A DNA stretch of 64,000 bases from Methanocorpusculum vombati (GCF_026891935.1 NZ_JAPTGC010000001.1:124001-188000), one strand, 5' to 3'. Shown: positions 52,982 through 62,025, counted from the stretch's first letter. A program made the numbers and translations. The notes: a model not told the origin generated them from the letters alone.

Positions 52982-54010
52982 ATGAATTTCAGTGCCTTTG
53001 CACGGGACAATCTCAGCCTGATCCTTATTGCCGCCGTCGCTCTGCTGACGCTTTTTCTTGCACGCGACTATCTGTTCATCGCCATTTTTGCCCTCTCCAT
53101 TGCGGTTGTCTGCATGCCGCTGCACCGCAGACTGATTCGGACAATGCCTGTATGGATATCTGCCGGTACGATTACCACCCTCATTACCGGCGCAGTAGTC
53201 GGTATCGGTGTTGCAGTGGTGGTTGTTCTGCTTTCCGACATTGAGTATCTGCTTTCGATTCTTCGGGTAATGGCTGATACCCTGTTCCGGATTCTCGGAA
53301 CCGCGGGCGGGGACGCCGCCGGAAACGTTGCCGGAGCCCTTGGATCGATGATCACCGCCGCGTTTCCCAAATTTGTTATCACCTTCGCCGAACTCGTCCC
53401 GGCACTCATCATCGACATCATCCTCTTCTATGCGCTCCTCTACAGCTTCATCGCGCTCGGCGATCGTATCTGGGGCGACATCTGGTCTGTTCTTCCGGAA
53501 AATGCAAAGGAAAATGTCGGCCTGATGGCGTCCAAGACCAAGGACATTCTCTACTCCCTCTATATTGTGCATGTGATCATCTCGATTCTCACCTTCTTTT
53601 TGGCCTACGGCTTTTTCCTGCTGCTCGGGTATGGTCATGAGATGTTTTATGCAATGCTGTGTGCGGTGTTTGCCCTGATTCCGTTCCTCGGCCCGGTAAT
53701 GATTCTGATCTTTGTCGGACTCTACTCCCTGTGTATCGGTGACTGGCGGGGAGTCTTCCTTATCTGCACGGTCGGCTACTTCCTCCTCTGTGTAGTGACG
53801 GATATCATTCTCCGGCCGAAACTTACCGGAAAACGGGTACAGATTCGTCCGATGCTGATGTTTATCGGATTTTTCGGCGGTGCAATGATCATGGGGCTGC
53901 TTGGTTTTGTTCTCGGTCCGGTTCTGCTGGTTTTGGGAATCACCGGCTATGAAATCTTCTTCAAAGAGATGCGGCGGATGAAAACTCCCGAACCCGCCGA
54001 TGCAGAATAA
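52982..54010 (+). CDS. AI-2E family transporter (UPF0118)
   Basis: 342 residues with about seven or eight hydrophobic helices arranged as in the family: two helices at the N-terminus, a long amphipathic middle part (about 100-185), and the C-terminal core with LIPFLGPVMILIFVGLYSL, and KLTGKRVQIRPMLMFIGFFGG near residues 280-300. Members export autoinducer 2 or act as Na+/H+ exchangers; the actual substrate in archaea is unknown. Single gene. Confidence 0.88.
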   Translation: MNFSAFARDNLSLILIAAVALLTLFLARDYLFIAIFALSIAVVCMPLHRRLIRTMPVWISAGTITTLITGAVVGIGVAVVVVLLSDIEYLLSILRVMADTLFRILGTAGGDAAGNVAGALGSMITAAFPKFVITFAELVPALIIDIILFYALLYSFIALGDRIWGDIWSVLPENAKENVGLMASKTKDILYSLYIVHVIISILTFFLAYGFFLLLGYGHEMFYAMLCAVFALIPFLGPVMILIFVGLYSLCIGDWRGVFLICTVGYFLLCVVTDIILRPKLTGKRVQIRPMLMFIGFFGGAMIMGLLGFVLGPVLLVLGITGYEIFFKEMRRMKTPEPADAE

Positions 54011-54069
54011 CCGGAACGGGTCATGCCTCTATCCCACCCTTTTAATTTTCCCGCGCCAAAAATTGGAGT

Positions 54070-55236
54070 ATGACTGTTCCTGATATTACCGTGTACTCCA
54101 CCAAACAGTGTCCGCACTGTAATAATCTGAAGGCATGGCTTGCACAGAAGAATATTTCCTATCACGCGATCGATGTCGGCGAGGATGCAGACGCCGCCCG
54201 CGAGATGATCGATCTCACCGGCCAGCGTGGCGTGCCGGTTATCATTATCGACGGCGACGTGATCGTGGGATTCGATCGTCCGAGAATCGAGGCGCGGCTC
54301 CGCATCGACAGCGGCAAAGCGATCTCCGCGGATCATGAACTGATCGTTATCGGTTCGGGTGCCGCCGGACTTGCGGCGGCGATGTATGCCGGCCGCAAAG
54401 GTCTTGAGACGCTGGTTATCGGCGGTGCCCGCGGCGGCATGGCCACACGAAGTGCTGAGATTGAAAACTATCCGGGATTTTACCGGATCTCAGGCGAGTC
54501 TCTGATGCGTCTGTTTGCGGATCAGGCGGAAGGGGCAGGTGCTGTTATCCTTGACGATGTGGTGACGGGTTTTTCTGTGCGAAACGGTCTGTTCTTTGTT
54601 GAGACACTGTCCGGTCGGGAGTTCACTGCCCGGGCCGTGATTGCCGCGTCCGGCCGAACGCCGAAACTCAGCGGAGTTCCAGGCGAGGCGGAGCTGTTCG
54701 GGAAGGGGGTCTCCGTCTGTACAACCTGTGACGGTCCGTTTTTCAAAGGGAAACGGGTTGCGGTGTACGGCGGCGGCAACACCGCCGCAGATATGGCGCT
54801 TGAGATGAGCGGCATTGCATCGGTTGTGTATCTGATCTCCCGCAGTCCCCTGAGAGCGGATGCGGTCACTATTGACCGCCTTAAGGAGAGGAGGAACGTG
54901 GTAATCGAGACTGGGGTTGTGATCACCGGTCTTCACGGCGACGGAGCATTATCTGCCATCGATACCGCGCCCCGATCTGATCCGGCAAACACGAGCAGTC
55001 TTGCGATCGACGGGCTGTTTCTCGGTCTTGGTCTTACTCCGAACACTGCGGTGTTTGCGGGTGCCGTCGGCATGAACACCTTTGGCGAAATTCTTGTTGA
55101 CGAGAACTGCAGAACGGATGTTCCGGGATTGTTTGCCGCAGGGGATGCGACCTCTGTTGAGAGTAAACAGCTTGGTATTGCCGTGGGGGACGGGATCAAA
55201 GCTTCGCTTGCTGCATATTCGTATCTGAGAAAATGA
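54070..55236 (+). CDS. Glutaredoxin-thioredoxin reductase fusion protein
   Basis: 388 residues. Residues 1-78 are a glutaredoxin/thioredoxin-like domain (YSTKQCPHCNNLKAWL with a CPHC active site; GVPVIIIDGDVIVGFD). From about 88 a complete flavoprotein of the thioredoxin reductase family follows: LIVIGSGAAGLAAAMYAGR (FAD site), NYPGF, the redox pair CTTC in VCTTCDGPFFKG, VYGGGNTAADMALEM (pyridine nucleotide site) and the C-terminal FAAGDAT. The fusion would pass electrons within one chain to the glutaredoxin CxxC. The NAD(P)H site lacks the usual arginines for NADPH, so F420H2 or NADH are possible donors (inference). Confidence 0.92.
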   Translation: MTVPDITVYSTKQCPHCNNLKAWLAQKNISYHAIDVGEDADAAREMIDLTGQRGVPVIIIDGDVIVGFDRPRIEARLRIDSGKAISADHELIVIGSGAAGLAAAMYAGRKGLETLVIGGARGGMATRSAEIENYPGFYRISGESLMRLFADQAEGAGAVILDDVVTGFSVRNGLFFVETLSGREFTARAVIAASGRTPKLSGVPGEAELFGKGVSVCTTCDGPFFKGKRVAVYGGGNTAADMALEMSGIASVVYLISRSPLRADAVTIDRLKERRNVVIETGVVITGLHGDGALSAIDTAPRSDPANTSSLAIDGLFLGLGLTPNTAVFAGAVGMNTFGEILVDENCRTDVPGLFAAGDATSVESKQLGIAVGDGIKASLAAYSYLRK

Positions 55237-55305
55237 TCCCGTTGCCCGGTGACATGTTCTTATACGGTATCCGCACATATGAATACAAAACGAGGTTCGT
55301 TCACC

Positions 55306-56034
55306 ATGCCCCCACGTCGCACCCGGTTTAATCAGGATCAGTATGCACTGCTTCGCCGCGGCTCCGAGTCAATGGACTTTACGGAGTGGAACCGCTGGTA
55401 TGCGGAATATCTCGCGGACAATCTCTTTCTCCGCAGTACGGACTCCTATGGTGCGCATCTTGCGGGCGCGGACCTTGCCTACTGGTATCTGGAGGGTGCG
55501 GACCTCCGGTTTGCCCAGCTGCAGGGAGCGGATCTCTCTTACTCGTATCTGAAGCATGCGAATCTGGCGAATGCAAATCTTGCCGGTACCAATCTCTGGC
55601 GGGCGTTTTTTGCGGGCGCGGAACTTTCGGGGGCTAATCCGGATGCGGCGGTGTATGATCCGGCAGGCAGGATCAAGTTTGATCCGCTTCACGCGTCCCG
55701 GCTTCGGGAAGCGGCGGAGTCGGGGAACATCGGGGCATGGAATGAGTGGTATAAGAGGGAGCTTTCCAAAGCGGATGGTGATGTGCGGCTGTACGGGGCG
55801 TACCTTGAGGAGGCTTCCCTGCGTAATCTGGATCTGTCGGGCGCTGTCCTCTGCTACGCGCATCTGGAAGGTGCGGATCTCCGGCATGTGAATCTTTCCG
55901 GTGCGAATCTTTCGCATGTGCATCTGGAAGGTGCGGATCTCTGGCAGGCGGACCTTACGGGTGCGGACCTCCGGTATGCCGAGCTTGGCGGCGCAAATCT
56001 TGCGGGCGCGAAGAAGGAGAAGGCACTGTTTTAA
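55306..56034 (+). CDS. Pentapeptide-repeat protein with internal duplication
   Basis: 242 residues from the ATG at 55306, which has GAGGTT upstream; an ATG at 55279 is also possible. The protein is built from two similar halves: a WNxWYxxxL segment (MDFTEWNRWYAEYLA at about 25-38, AWNEWYKRELS at about 145-155) followed by A(D/N)LxxA-type pentapeptide repeats (GADLAYWYLEGADLRFAQLQ; and GAVLCYAHLEGADLRHVNLS). The repeats make a right-handed beta helix. Function unknown; some pentapeptide proteins mimic DNA or bind partners. Follows the reductase gene by 69 bp. Confidence 0.82.
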   Translation: MPPRRTRFNQDQYALLRRGSESMDFTEWNRWYAEYLADNLFLRSTDSYGAHLAGADLAYWYLEGADLRFAQLQGADLSYSYLKHANLANANLAGTNLWRAFFAGAELSGANPDAAVYDPAGRIKFDPLHASRLREAAESGNIGAWNEWYKRELSKADGDVRLYGAYLEEASLRNLDLSGAVLCYAHLEGADLRHVNLSGANLSHVHLEGADLWQADLTGADLRYAELGGANLAGAKKEKALF

Positions 56035-56480
56035 TCGGGGACGGCGTCTGTGATCGGTGTCACGCCGGTCTTTCTGTTTAGCCCGTAGTGATAGAGAATG
56101 GTATCTTTTCCCGGACCATGCCAGACAAGATACACATCTGAGAGTGTTTGTTCACTTTCAAGATACTCTCCGCTTTTCCATGCAGTCCAGTCTTTTTTCC
56201 CGTTTACGAGTGTCCGGTGGGTTATATCATTATCCAGATTATAGATGGTGACTGAATCTCGGTACAGGGTATCGCCTCCGGCATGATAGAGATGTTTTCC
56301 TTCCGCCGATGTCTGAATCCTTACATCCGGCACATCCGATTCCATTGCATTCATCTGCTGAAACATGACGATTCCGACTGCCGCACAGCAGCCGGCAACC
56401 ATGAGAAGCAGAAAAACCGAAGCCACCACGGGAGTGAGTGCATCGTTACGCGTAGATAATTTCTGCCGGTCCTGTAGCAT
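56031..56480 (-). CDS. Archaeal type IV pilin-like protein
   Basis: 149 residues. A short leader (MLQDRQKLSTRNDALTPVVASVF) leads into a hydrophobic helix at about 16-40, the archaeal pilin N-domain with the same ALTPVVA pattern seen in the pilins at 210 and 680. The outer domain is small and charged. The start overlaps the preceding gene by 35 bp, which is longer than usual, so the true start could be later. It is the second gene of a two-gene pilin-like unit. Confidence 0.75.
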   Translation of the reverse strand: MLQDRQKLSTRNDALTPVVASVFLLLMVAGCCAAVGIVMFQQMNAMESDVPDVRIQTSAEGKHLYHAGGDTLYRDSVTIYNLDNDITHRTLVNGKKDWTAWKSGEYLESEQTLSDVYLVWHGPGKDTILYHYGLNRKTGVTPITDAVPD

Positions 56481-57291
56481 AGACTGCCTCGCGGAGGATT
56501 ATTTCGGAGAGTGTTGTGTTCGTTTTCGTTTCAAGCCGGAGGGTAAGAGGATCGGTTTGATCAATGGTAAAGGTTGATCCAGTTGCAATCCGTTCCTTTG
56601 TTTCAAAGAACACGTCCTCCCATAGTTTTCGTTGTTCAGCGTCAGGACTCTGGAACTGTATTGTTGCATTGTCCTTCCAGTACAGCGTTCGTGCCGCGGA
56701 CCCCTGAAGCATCATCGTTACCGGCAGATGGCCGTTGCCGCTGATCTCCGAGTTCCCTGTAAATGAAATGCTGCCTATCTCTATTCGTGCGGCGGTCGGT
56801 GCAACCGGCGATATCTGCATCAGTGCGGGAGTTGTCCACGCAGGGTTCCTGCCGGCAGTTTTGAGATGAATCCCTCCGGATTCGTACGTCACCACCGATC
56901 GCTTTCCGGAAAAACCGGCGGCTTCTGCGGACACTCTTCCAATCCGGAGGGTTGTGGTGTTGCCGAAGTCATCGTCGGTCACGATGCTGAGTTTTCCTCC
57001 GGTGTCGGTGACGACGCGGAAGGTGAGTCCCTGCGTCTTTGGCAGAATGAACCCGACAGCCGCATCATAGTTCTCCTGTACCCGGAGCGTGTCGGCTGCA
57101 AGTTTGTACTGGAGGAATGATCGCTGCAGTTCCCGGAATGTGTGTTCATCCTGTTCTTTCATCAGTTCAGGAAGTCCGACCGCTGCCCAGATACCTAAGG
57201 TTGCTGCGGCAATCACCAGCAGCAGTACAAACCCGATCACGATCGAGGATGCGGCATCCGGTTCCTGTATCCCCCGGAAGGATAATCTCAT
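56446..57291 (-). CDS. DUF7289-like secreted pilin-type protein
   Basis: 281 residues. N-terminal basic leader and hydrophobic helix (AASSIVIGFVLLLVIAAATLGIWAAVGLP, about 14-42) followed by a charged helix EQDEHTFRELQRSFLQYK and a long beta-rich domain. The DAEQRKLWEDVFF segment near the end resembles the fragment at 1-213. This is the layout of archaeal pilin-like proteins encoded next to Pilin_N proteins. First gene of its unit. Confidence 0.7.
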   Translation of the reverse strand: MRLSFRGIQEPDAASSIVIGFVLLLVIAAATLGIWAAVGLPELMKEQDEHTFRELQRSFLQYKLAADTLRVQENYDAAVGFILPKTQGLTFRVVTDTGGKLSIVTDDDFGNTTTLRIGRVSAEAAGFSGKRSVVTYESGGIHLKTAGRNPAWTTPALMQISPVAPTAARIEIGSISFTGNSEISGNGHLPVTMMLQGSAARTLYWKDNATIQFQSPDAEQRKLWEDVFFETKERIATGSTFTIDQTDPLTLRLETKTNTTLSEIILREAVYATGPAEIIYA

Positions 57292-57497
57292 CGTGTTATT
57301 ACGGGTATTATTTTTTCTGATATTATTTCAATTTATTAATCCAAAATTAGGTTTTCCCTGAAAATACCTTTAATGAACAAAATACCGCAGAATTTTCTCC
57401 GGAATTGTCTTGTCAGGACATTGTATCATCGTCCGGATTGCAAATCCGAAAAACAGTCAGGGAATCACCACTTTTCCCGGGAAGATAACTCGGAGAG

Positions 57498-57529
57498 ATA
57501 TTGAATCCTTCCGGGGAAGGATTCAATAT
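57498..57529 (-). terminator. Long hairpin downstream of the PEGA gene
   Basis: ATATTGAATCCTTC-CGGG-GAAGGATTCAATAT is a perfect 14-bp stem with a 4-nt loop, 17 bp beyond the stop of the minus-strand PEGA gene. No T-run follows closely. Confidence 0.7.
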
Positions 57530-57545
57530 TTCAGAAAAGAGGGGG

Positions 57546-58433
57546 TCAATGTCTGAAGGTGATCAGACATCCTGCTGCAATCAGTACTCCGGCAAAGACC
57601 GGTACAATACCTGCCGCAGCTTTTGTCGGTGCAACAGGCGCTGCCGGTACAGGATTCAGCACGGCGGTCTGGGTGACAACATCTCCCGCTGCGACCGTGA
57701 GTGTCGTCTGCCACGCCATATAGCCGTCACGGCTTACGAGTACGCTGTAACTTCCCGGCACCAGTTCCGGGATTGTCAGCGGCGTGTAACCGCGTAACTC
57801 ATTGTTCAGCGAGACCGTTGCCCCGGACGGTGTTGAATCAAGCGTAATTGCCGCAGTCGTTGTCGATCCTGTTACGGTCGGCGTAGGTGTTGCGGTCGCA
57901 AGGGGAATCAGCCGGACATTCGTCAGGTACGTTGCATAGCCCGACGGCGTGTTGTAGTCCGTTACCGTGTAGGGTTTGTAGCCGTCCATCTCCAGCCGTA
58001 TTGTATGGAGACCGGAGGAAAGATCCGCAATCTGGAGTCCGCCATAGTGGGTCGTTCCGTAATAGACATCATCCACATACACCGAAGCACCTTCGGGCGT
58101 ACTGTCCACCACGAGACCTGCAAGTGTCTCGGATTTTTGCAGATTTGCCGACATCGGGACAGTATTCGCACTCGGCCCGCCCGGAACGTACACATTTTCT
58201 GCCACATACTCATGATATCCCGCCTTCACCACGCGGACGGTGTGGGATCCTTCGGGAATATTCACAAACGCATTGTTCGTCTGGCCGACATAGACCCCGC
58301 TTACATATACATCAGCAGGCTGCGGCGAAGATATTACGGAAACAGCACCGGTCTGTCCTGCGGCAGCGGAAGCCGGAAGACAGACCAGCAGAATCAGCAG
58401 CAGACACATACCTGCGGTCAATGACAATTTCAT
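57546..58433 (-). CDS. Secreted PEGA-repeat surface protein
   Basis: 295 residues. Signal peptide at 1-25 (MCLLLILLVCLPASAAA), then three PEGA repeats at about 32-105 (VISSPQPADVYVSGVYVGQ), 108-180 (VVDSTPEGASVYVDDVYYG) and 190-260 (LDSTPSGATVSLNNELRG), then a Pro/Ala linker and a C-terminal membrane helix ending in FRH, close to the PGF-CTERM style but without the PGF. It is a paralogue of the protein at 10306. Probably anchored on the surface layer. A strong hairpin follows the stop. Confidence 0.83.
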   Translation of the reverse strand: MKLSLTAGMCLLLILLVCLPASAAAGQTGAVSVISSPQPADVYVSGVYVGQTNNAFVNIPEGSHTVRVVKAGYHEYVAENVYVPGGPSANTVPMSANLQKSETLAGLVVDSTPEGASVYVDDVYYGTTHYGGLQIADLSSGLHTIRLEMDGYKPYTVTDYNTPSGYATYLTNVRLIPLATATPTPTVTGSTTTAAITLDSTPSGATVSLNNELRGYTPLTIPELVPGSYSVLVSRDGYMAWQTTLTVAAGDVVTQTAVLNPVPAAPVAPTKAAAGIVPVFAGVLIAAGCLITFRH

Positions 58434-58552
58434 AGCAGACTATACTGCGTATATGCGCATATATCTTCTGCTGATGGCAACATCGTGCGGAAAGAAAATG
58501 CTCTTTATCTTTGATGTCCCAATTTATACTATCACTAAAAACTGGTGAACAT

Positions 58553-59437
58553 ATGGAATTCAACGGTGTTATTCTCGAAGACACATATGCAGAAGGCTTC
58601 CCGGTGTGGGTTGCCCGTGTCGTAATTACTGCAGTAACGAAGGAATGGGCCTACAAGGCAGCAACCGAAGCAACCGGATTTGCAACCTCCACGATCGGAT
58701 GCCCGTGTGAAGCAGGCATCGAGCGGTTTATGCCGCCGGCAGAGACCCCTGACAACCGCCCCGGATTTTCTATTCTGATCTGCTGCGGCAAGAAAGCACT
58801 CAAGGAACAGGTTCTTGAGCGTGTATCCGAGTGTGTTCTGACCGCTCCGACCACGGCTGTCTTTAACGGCAAGGCGGGTTCGGAAGAGATCATCCCTATC
58901 AAGCTCCACTTCTTCGGCGACGGCTATGAGTCCAAGGTCGAGGTCGGCGGCATTCAGTGCTGGTCCATCCCGATTATGGGCGGCGACTTCATTGTGGAAG
59001 AGGAGATCGGTGCAGTCAAGGGTGTCGCAGGCGGCAACTTCCTGATCATGGGCGACTCCCAGATGTCCGCACTTGTTGCAGCAGAAGCAGCAGTCGATGC
59101 AATCAAGGGTGTCCCGGGCACGATCACTCCGTTCCCCGGAGGCGTTGTTTCGTCCGGTTCCAAGGTAGGTTCCAAGAAGTATAAGTTCATGGGCGCATCC
59201 ACCAACGAGAAGTTCTGCCCGACCATCCGCGAGAAGGTTGAAGACACCGAGATTCCGGAGAATGTCAAGGCAGTGTACGAGATCGTTATTGACGGTGTCG
59301 ATGAGGCAAGCGTGAAGGCAGCCATGAAGGCAGGCGTTCAGGCAGCATGCAGAGTTCCGGGTGTCGTGAAGATCACCGCAGGAAACTACGGCGGCAACCT
59401 CGGCCCGTTCAAGTTCTTCCTCAAGGACTGCATCTAA
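58553..59437 (+). CDS. ftr: Formylmethanofuran:tetrahydromethanopterin formyltransferase
   Basis: 294 residues from the ATG at 58553, preceded by GGTGA. The enzyme moves the formyl group from methanofuran to H4MPT, the second step of CO2 reduction. The sequence starts with [19 protein letters not shown] and follows the family throughout ([59 protein letters not shown]). Length is typical and there is no fusion. The gene leads the ftr-DUF1890-DUF1894-mntP group. Confidence 0.97.
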   Translation: MEFNGVILEDTYAEGFPVWVARVVITAVTKEWAYKAATEATGFATSTIGCPCEAGIERFMPPAETPDNRPGFSILICCGKKALKEQVLERVSECVLTAPTTAVFNGKAGSEEIIPIKLHFFGDGYESKVEVGGIQCWSIPIMGGDFIVEEEIGAVKGVAGGNFLIMGDSQMSALVAAEAAVDAIKGVPGTITPFPGGVVSSGSKVGSKKYKFMGASTNEKFCPTIREKVEDTEIPENVKAVYEIVIDGVDEASVKAAMKAGVQAACRVPGVVKITAGNYGGNLGPFKFFLKDCI

Positions 59438-59516
59438 ATATTTTTCCCTTTTTTTGGCGTGTGTTATCCGCAAAACCAATGTTTATCCCTTCCGAGCACT
59501 GACGTGTACATCACGT

Positions 59517-59981
59517 ATGACCGATGAAGTGCTTCTCCTGCTGGGATGCCCGCAAATACCGGTCCAGTCTCCTCTTGTTCTTTACGTGGCTGATTTACTG
59601 AAGGATCTCGGCAAAATTCCGGTGGTCGCGGCGAACCCCTCGGCCAGGCAGCTGATTGTTGCAAGTGATCCGAAGAAGCATTACGTGGCGGAGTACCGGG
59701 ATGTGGATCGGACGATTGCGGATCTTGCTGATGGTAAGGTGAGGTATCCGCTGATTATCTCTTTTATTCACAATGATGCGGGTCTGACCTATACGGCAAC
59801 AGCCGCTGCTCTTGCGCCGGAGTCGCTTCTGGTTACCGTTCTTTTCGGGGAGCATGCATATGATCTTGCCGGGGAGATTGCGTTTCCGGCAGAGAAAATT
59901 GTGGCGCCGGTGACGCATAATACCCGGCCGCTGCTTGCAAAAATCGATGAGGTGATGGAATGGGCTGTCTTGAAAATATGA
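59517..59981 (+). CDS. DUF1890 family methanogen protein
   Basis: 154 residues from the ATG at 59517. Starts VLLLLGCPQIPVQSPLVLYVADLL and contains an AANPSARQLI loop, consistent with a Rossmann-like flavodoxin-type fold. DUF1890 is confined almost entirely to methanogens and has no assigned function; a structure is known (MTH777 of Methanothermobacter). Lies 79 bp after ftr and overlaps DUF1894 by 22 bp, so the two are coupled. Confidence 0.88.
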   Translation: MTDEVLLLLGCPQIPVQSPLVLYVADLLKDLGKIPVVAANPSARQLIVASDPKKHYVAEYRDVDRTIADLADGKVRYPLIISFIHNDAGLTYTATAAALAPESLLVTVLFGEHAYDLAGEIAFPAEKIVAPVTHNTRPLLAKIDEVMEWAVLKI

Positions 59982-60244
59982 ATTATGAGATTCTCGCCAG
60001 GAACTGCAGTTTCAAGGAGGCGAGAGAGATTATCCGGGAGAACAGTACGGAGAAGTATGAGGTGCCGCCGGGATTCAAACTGCTGGAAAAACCTCTGCTC
60101 GGTATCCCGCCGGTTCTTGTCGGGGTGAAGGAGGAGAAACTGGTGTACGGATACACGAAACCCTGCCATGGAACGTTTGTTGTGGTTGTCGAGGATCCGG
60201 AGGGCGTGGACCACGTGAGAAAGAACGGCAAGCCGGTCTGGTAG
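59960..60244 (+). CDS. DUF1894 family methanogen protein
   Basis: 94 residues starting with MGCLENMNYEILARNCSFKEAREIIREN and ending in the compact GTFVVVVEDPEGVDHVRK. DUF1894 also occurs only in methanogens and nearly always next to DUF1890. Start is inside DUF1890 (overlap 22 bp), a strong sign of coupling; an internal ATG at 59978 is an alternative. Function unknown; the two gene products may form a complex. Confidence 0.85.
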   Translation: MGCLENMNYEILARNCSFKEAREIIRENSTEKYEVPPGFKLLEKPLLGIPPVLVGVKEEKLVYGYTKPCHGTFVVVVEDPEGVDHVRKNGKPVW

Positions 60245-60250
60245 TTTTTC

Positions 60251-60811
60251 ATGGTGGCGTCTCTGATTCCCGCTTTTTTTATCGCAGTCGGTCTTGCGAT
60301 GGATGCGTTTTCCGTTTCTCTTGCGGGCGGTGCGGTGCTGAAGAACCATATTCTCAGGACAGCGCTTGCTGCAGGTCTTCTGTTCGGGTTCTTTCAGTTT
60401 GCGATGCCGCTGATCGGCTACGTGATCGGAGTGCCGATCACCGATCTCATCACGCCGTACGGGTACTGGATCGTCTTTTTCCTGTTCCTGTTTGTCGGGG
60501 GGAAGATGATCTATGATGCCGTTTTCGGGGATGAGGAGTGCGGGATCGATCTGACCGGCTGGAAGGTTCTTCTGATCCTTGCGGTCGCAACAAGTATTGA
60601 TGCGCTTGCGGTTGGTGTGAGTTATGCCCTGCTGGGTGAGGAGATTCTTCTTCCTTCGATCATCATCGGTGTGGTGGCGTTTGTGTTTTCGGCGGTTGGT
60701 GTTTTTGCCGGGAGTAAGCTCGGCTGCGTGTTCGGTACTAAGATGGAGATCATCGGCGGGGTTATCCTCATTCTGATCGGCTGCAAGTTTCTGCTGGAAT
60801 ATATTTTGTGA
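60251..60811 (+). CDS. mntP: MntP-type manganese efflux pump
   Basis: 186 residues with six hydrophobic helices and two copies of the DUF204 motif: AVGLAMDAFSVSLAGG in helix 1 and ATSIDALAVGVSYALLGEE in helix 4, each with the essential aspartate. The family exports Mn2+. It follows DUF1894 by 6 bp, so it is in the same transcript. Confidence 0.93.
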   Translation: MVASLIPAFFIAVGLAMDAFSVSLAGGAVLKNHILRTALAAGLLFGFFQFAMPLIGYVIGVPITDLITPYGYWIVFFLFLFVGGKMIYDAVFGDEECGIDLTGWKVLLILAVATSIDALAVGVSYALLGEEILLPSIIIGVVAFVFSAVGVFAGSKLGCVFGTKMEIIGGVILILIGCKFLLEYIL

Positions 60812-60916
60812 AGCGGGTGCGCAGAGATTTTGTTGTGTACGGTTGGGTGATGGATGGGAACGACGAAAAACACCGCCACTCAACAGCTTCGCTTCACCAG
60901 AAAAAAATTAAAAATT

Positions 60917-61999
60917 TCACCGCCGCAGATACAGCAGCACGGCACCCGCTGCGGCAAGAACTCCCGCAAACGCGAAGGGGGATGACTGCTGCGGCGCGGT
61001 TGGAACGGTCGGGGAAGCAGTCGCCTCCGTAGGCGGCGGTGTCACCACCTCAACCGTTGCGGTCGGTGTCGGCGTCCAGACCTCCGCCGGCAGCCGGGTC
61101 ACGTTCTCGGCAAAGCCTACGGCGTAGTAAGAAAATCCCGGAGACTTTGCGGCATACCAGTCCATACCCGCCTGCTGACCGGACCCTTCCCAGACATAGG
61201 ACGTCTCCAGTTTTTCCCACGCATCCGTATAACGGAGAAGTTCAATATCATAGCGCGGATCAAATCCCGCATCGGTCACCACCCCGACCGGCACACCAAA
61301 GAGGAAATCGACCTGTTCAACTGCCTCATCCGGAATATGCTCGACCTTCATGTCGTAGAGTGCGGTGTAGGGCTGGGACGGGGTCGGAACCGGATTTGCG
61401 GAACTCTGCGGCACGAGCACGATTCTTGCATTCTGCGGAATCACTGTACCGTTCGTAGTCACCGAGATTACCCGGATGTAGGGGGCATCATAGGGATTGC
61501 CGAAACTGAAGAGCCCTTTTGTCTTTCCCTCCTGCAAAACCGGGTACGCATCAGAGAAGATCAGCGTATAGCGGTTCGGATACTTTGCATAGATGGAATC
61601 TTCGTAGGAGTCGCCGCCCACGTCACCGACGTTGAGGTGCAGGGTAATGGTTTTCGGCGCGCCGTTGGTGTAATAGACCGCCGGTACGTTATAGGTAACA
61701 GAGTACAGACCCTGCACACTCCCGAAGTTCAGCTGGACGATCTCTTTCCAGGAAGGTTTCATCGGGTAGAGATTCGGCACGGTCACATCCCAGGTACCGC
61801 CCGGGTACTGGGTTGCCCCTATCCAGACGGTACTGCCGTATGGGATGATAACGGTCGATCCGCCCGCATAGCTTTCCGCGGGGGATGAATCGGCATACCC
61901 GTCAAAGGAGACGGTCAGCGTATCATCATACGGAACAGCCGCTGCCGGTACTGCAAGCAGCAGGACTGCCAGCACGAGGAGAAGGTATCGGTGATGCAT
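60917..61999 (-). CDS. Surface protein with PGF-pre-PGF-like domain and PGF-CTERM-like tail
   Basis: 360 residues. Signal peptide at 1-22 (LLVLAVLLLAVPAAA), a beta-rich domain with VSFDGYADSSPAESYAGG and STVWIGATQYPGGTWDV, then at about 270-305 a segment (YTDAWEKLETSYVWEG ... DWYAAKSPGFSYYAVG) that fits the PGF-pre-PGF pattern. A Thr/Pro-rich linker and a C-terminal helix starting SPF and ending LRR complete a typical archaeosortase substrate, with SPF for PGF. Likely part of the cell surface. Convergent with mntP. Confidence 0.82.
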   Translation of the reverse strand: MHHRYLLLVLAVLLLAVPAAAVPYDDTLTVSFDGYADSSPAESYAGGSTVIIPYGSTVWIGATQYPGGTWDVTVPNLYPMKPSWKEIVQLNFGSVQGLYSVTYNVPAVYYTNGAPKTITLHLNVGDVGGDSYEDSIYAKYPNRYTLIFSDAYPVLQEGKTKGLFSFGNPYDAPYIRVISVTTNGTVIPQNARIVLVPQSSANPVPTPSQPYTALYDMKVEHIPDEAVEQVDFLFGVPVGVVTDAGFDPRYDIELLRYTDAWEKLETSYVWEGSGQQAGMDWYAAKSPGFSYYAVGFAENVTRLPAEVWTPTPTATVEVVTPPPTEATASPTVPTAPQQSSPFAFAGVLAAAGAVLLYLRR

Positions 62000-62025
62000 A
62001 GTAGTCCATGGGCGACGGAATTATA

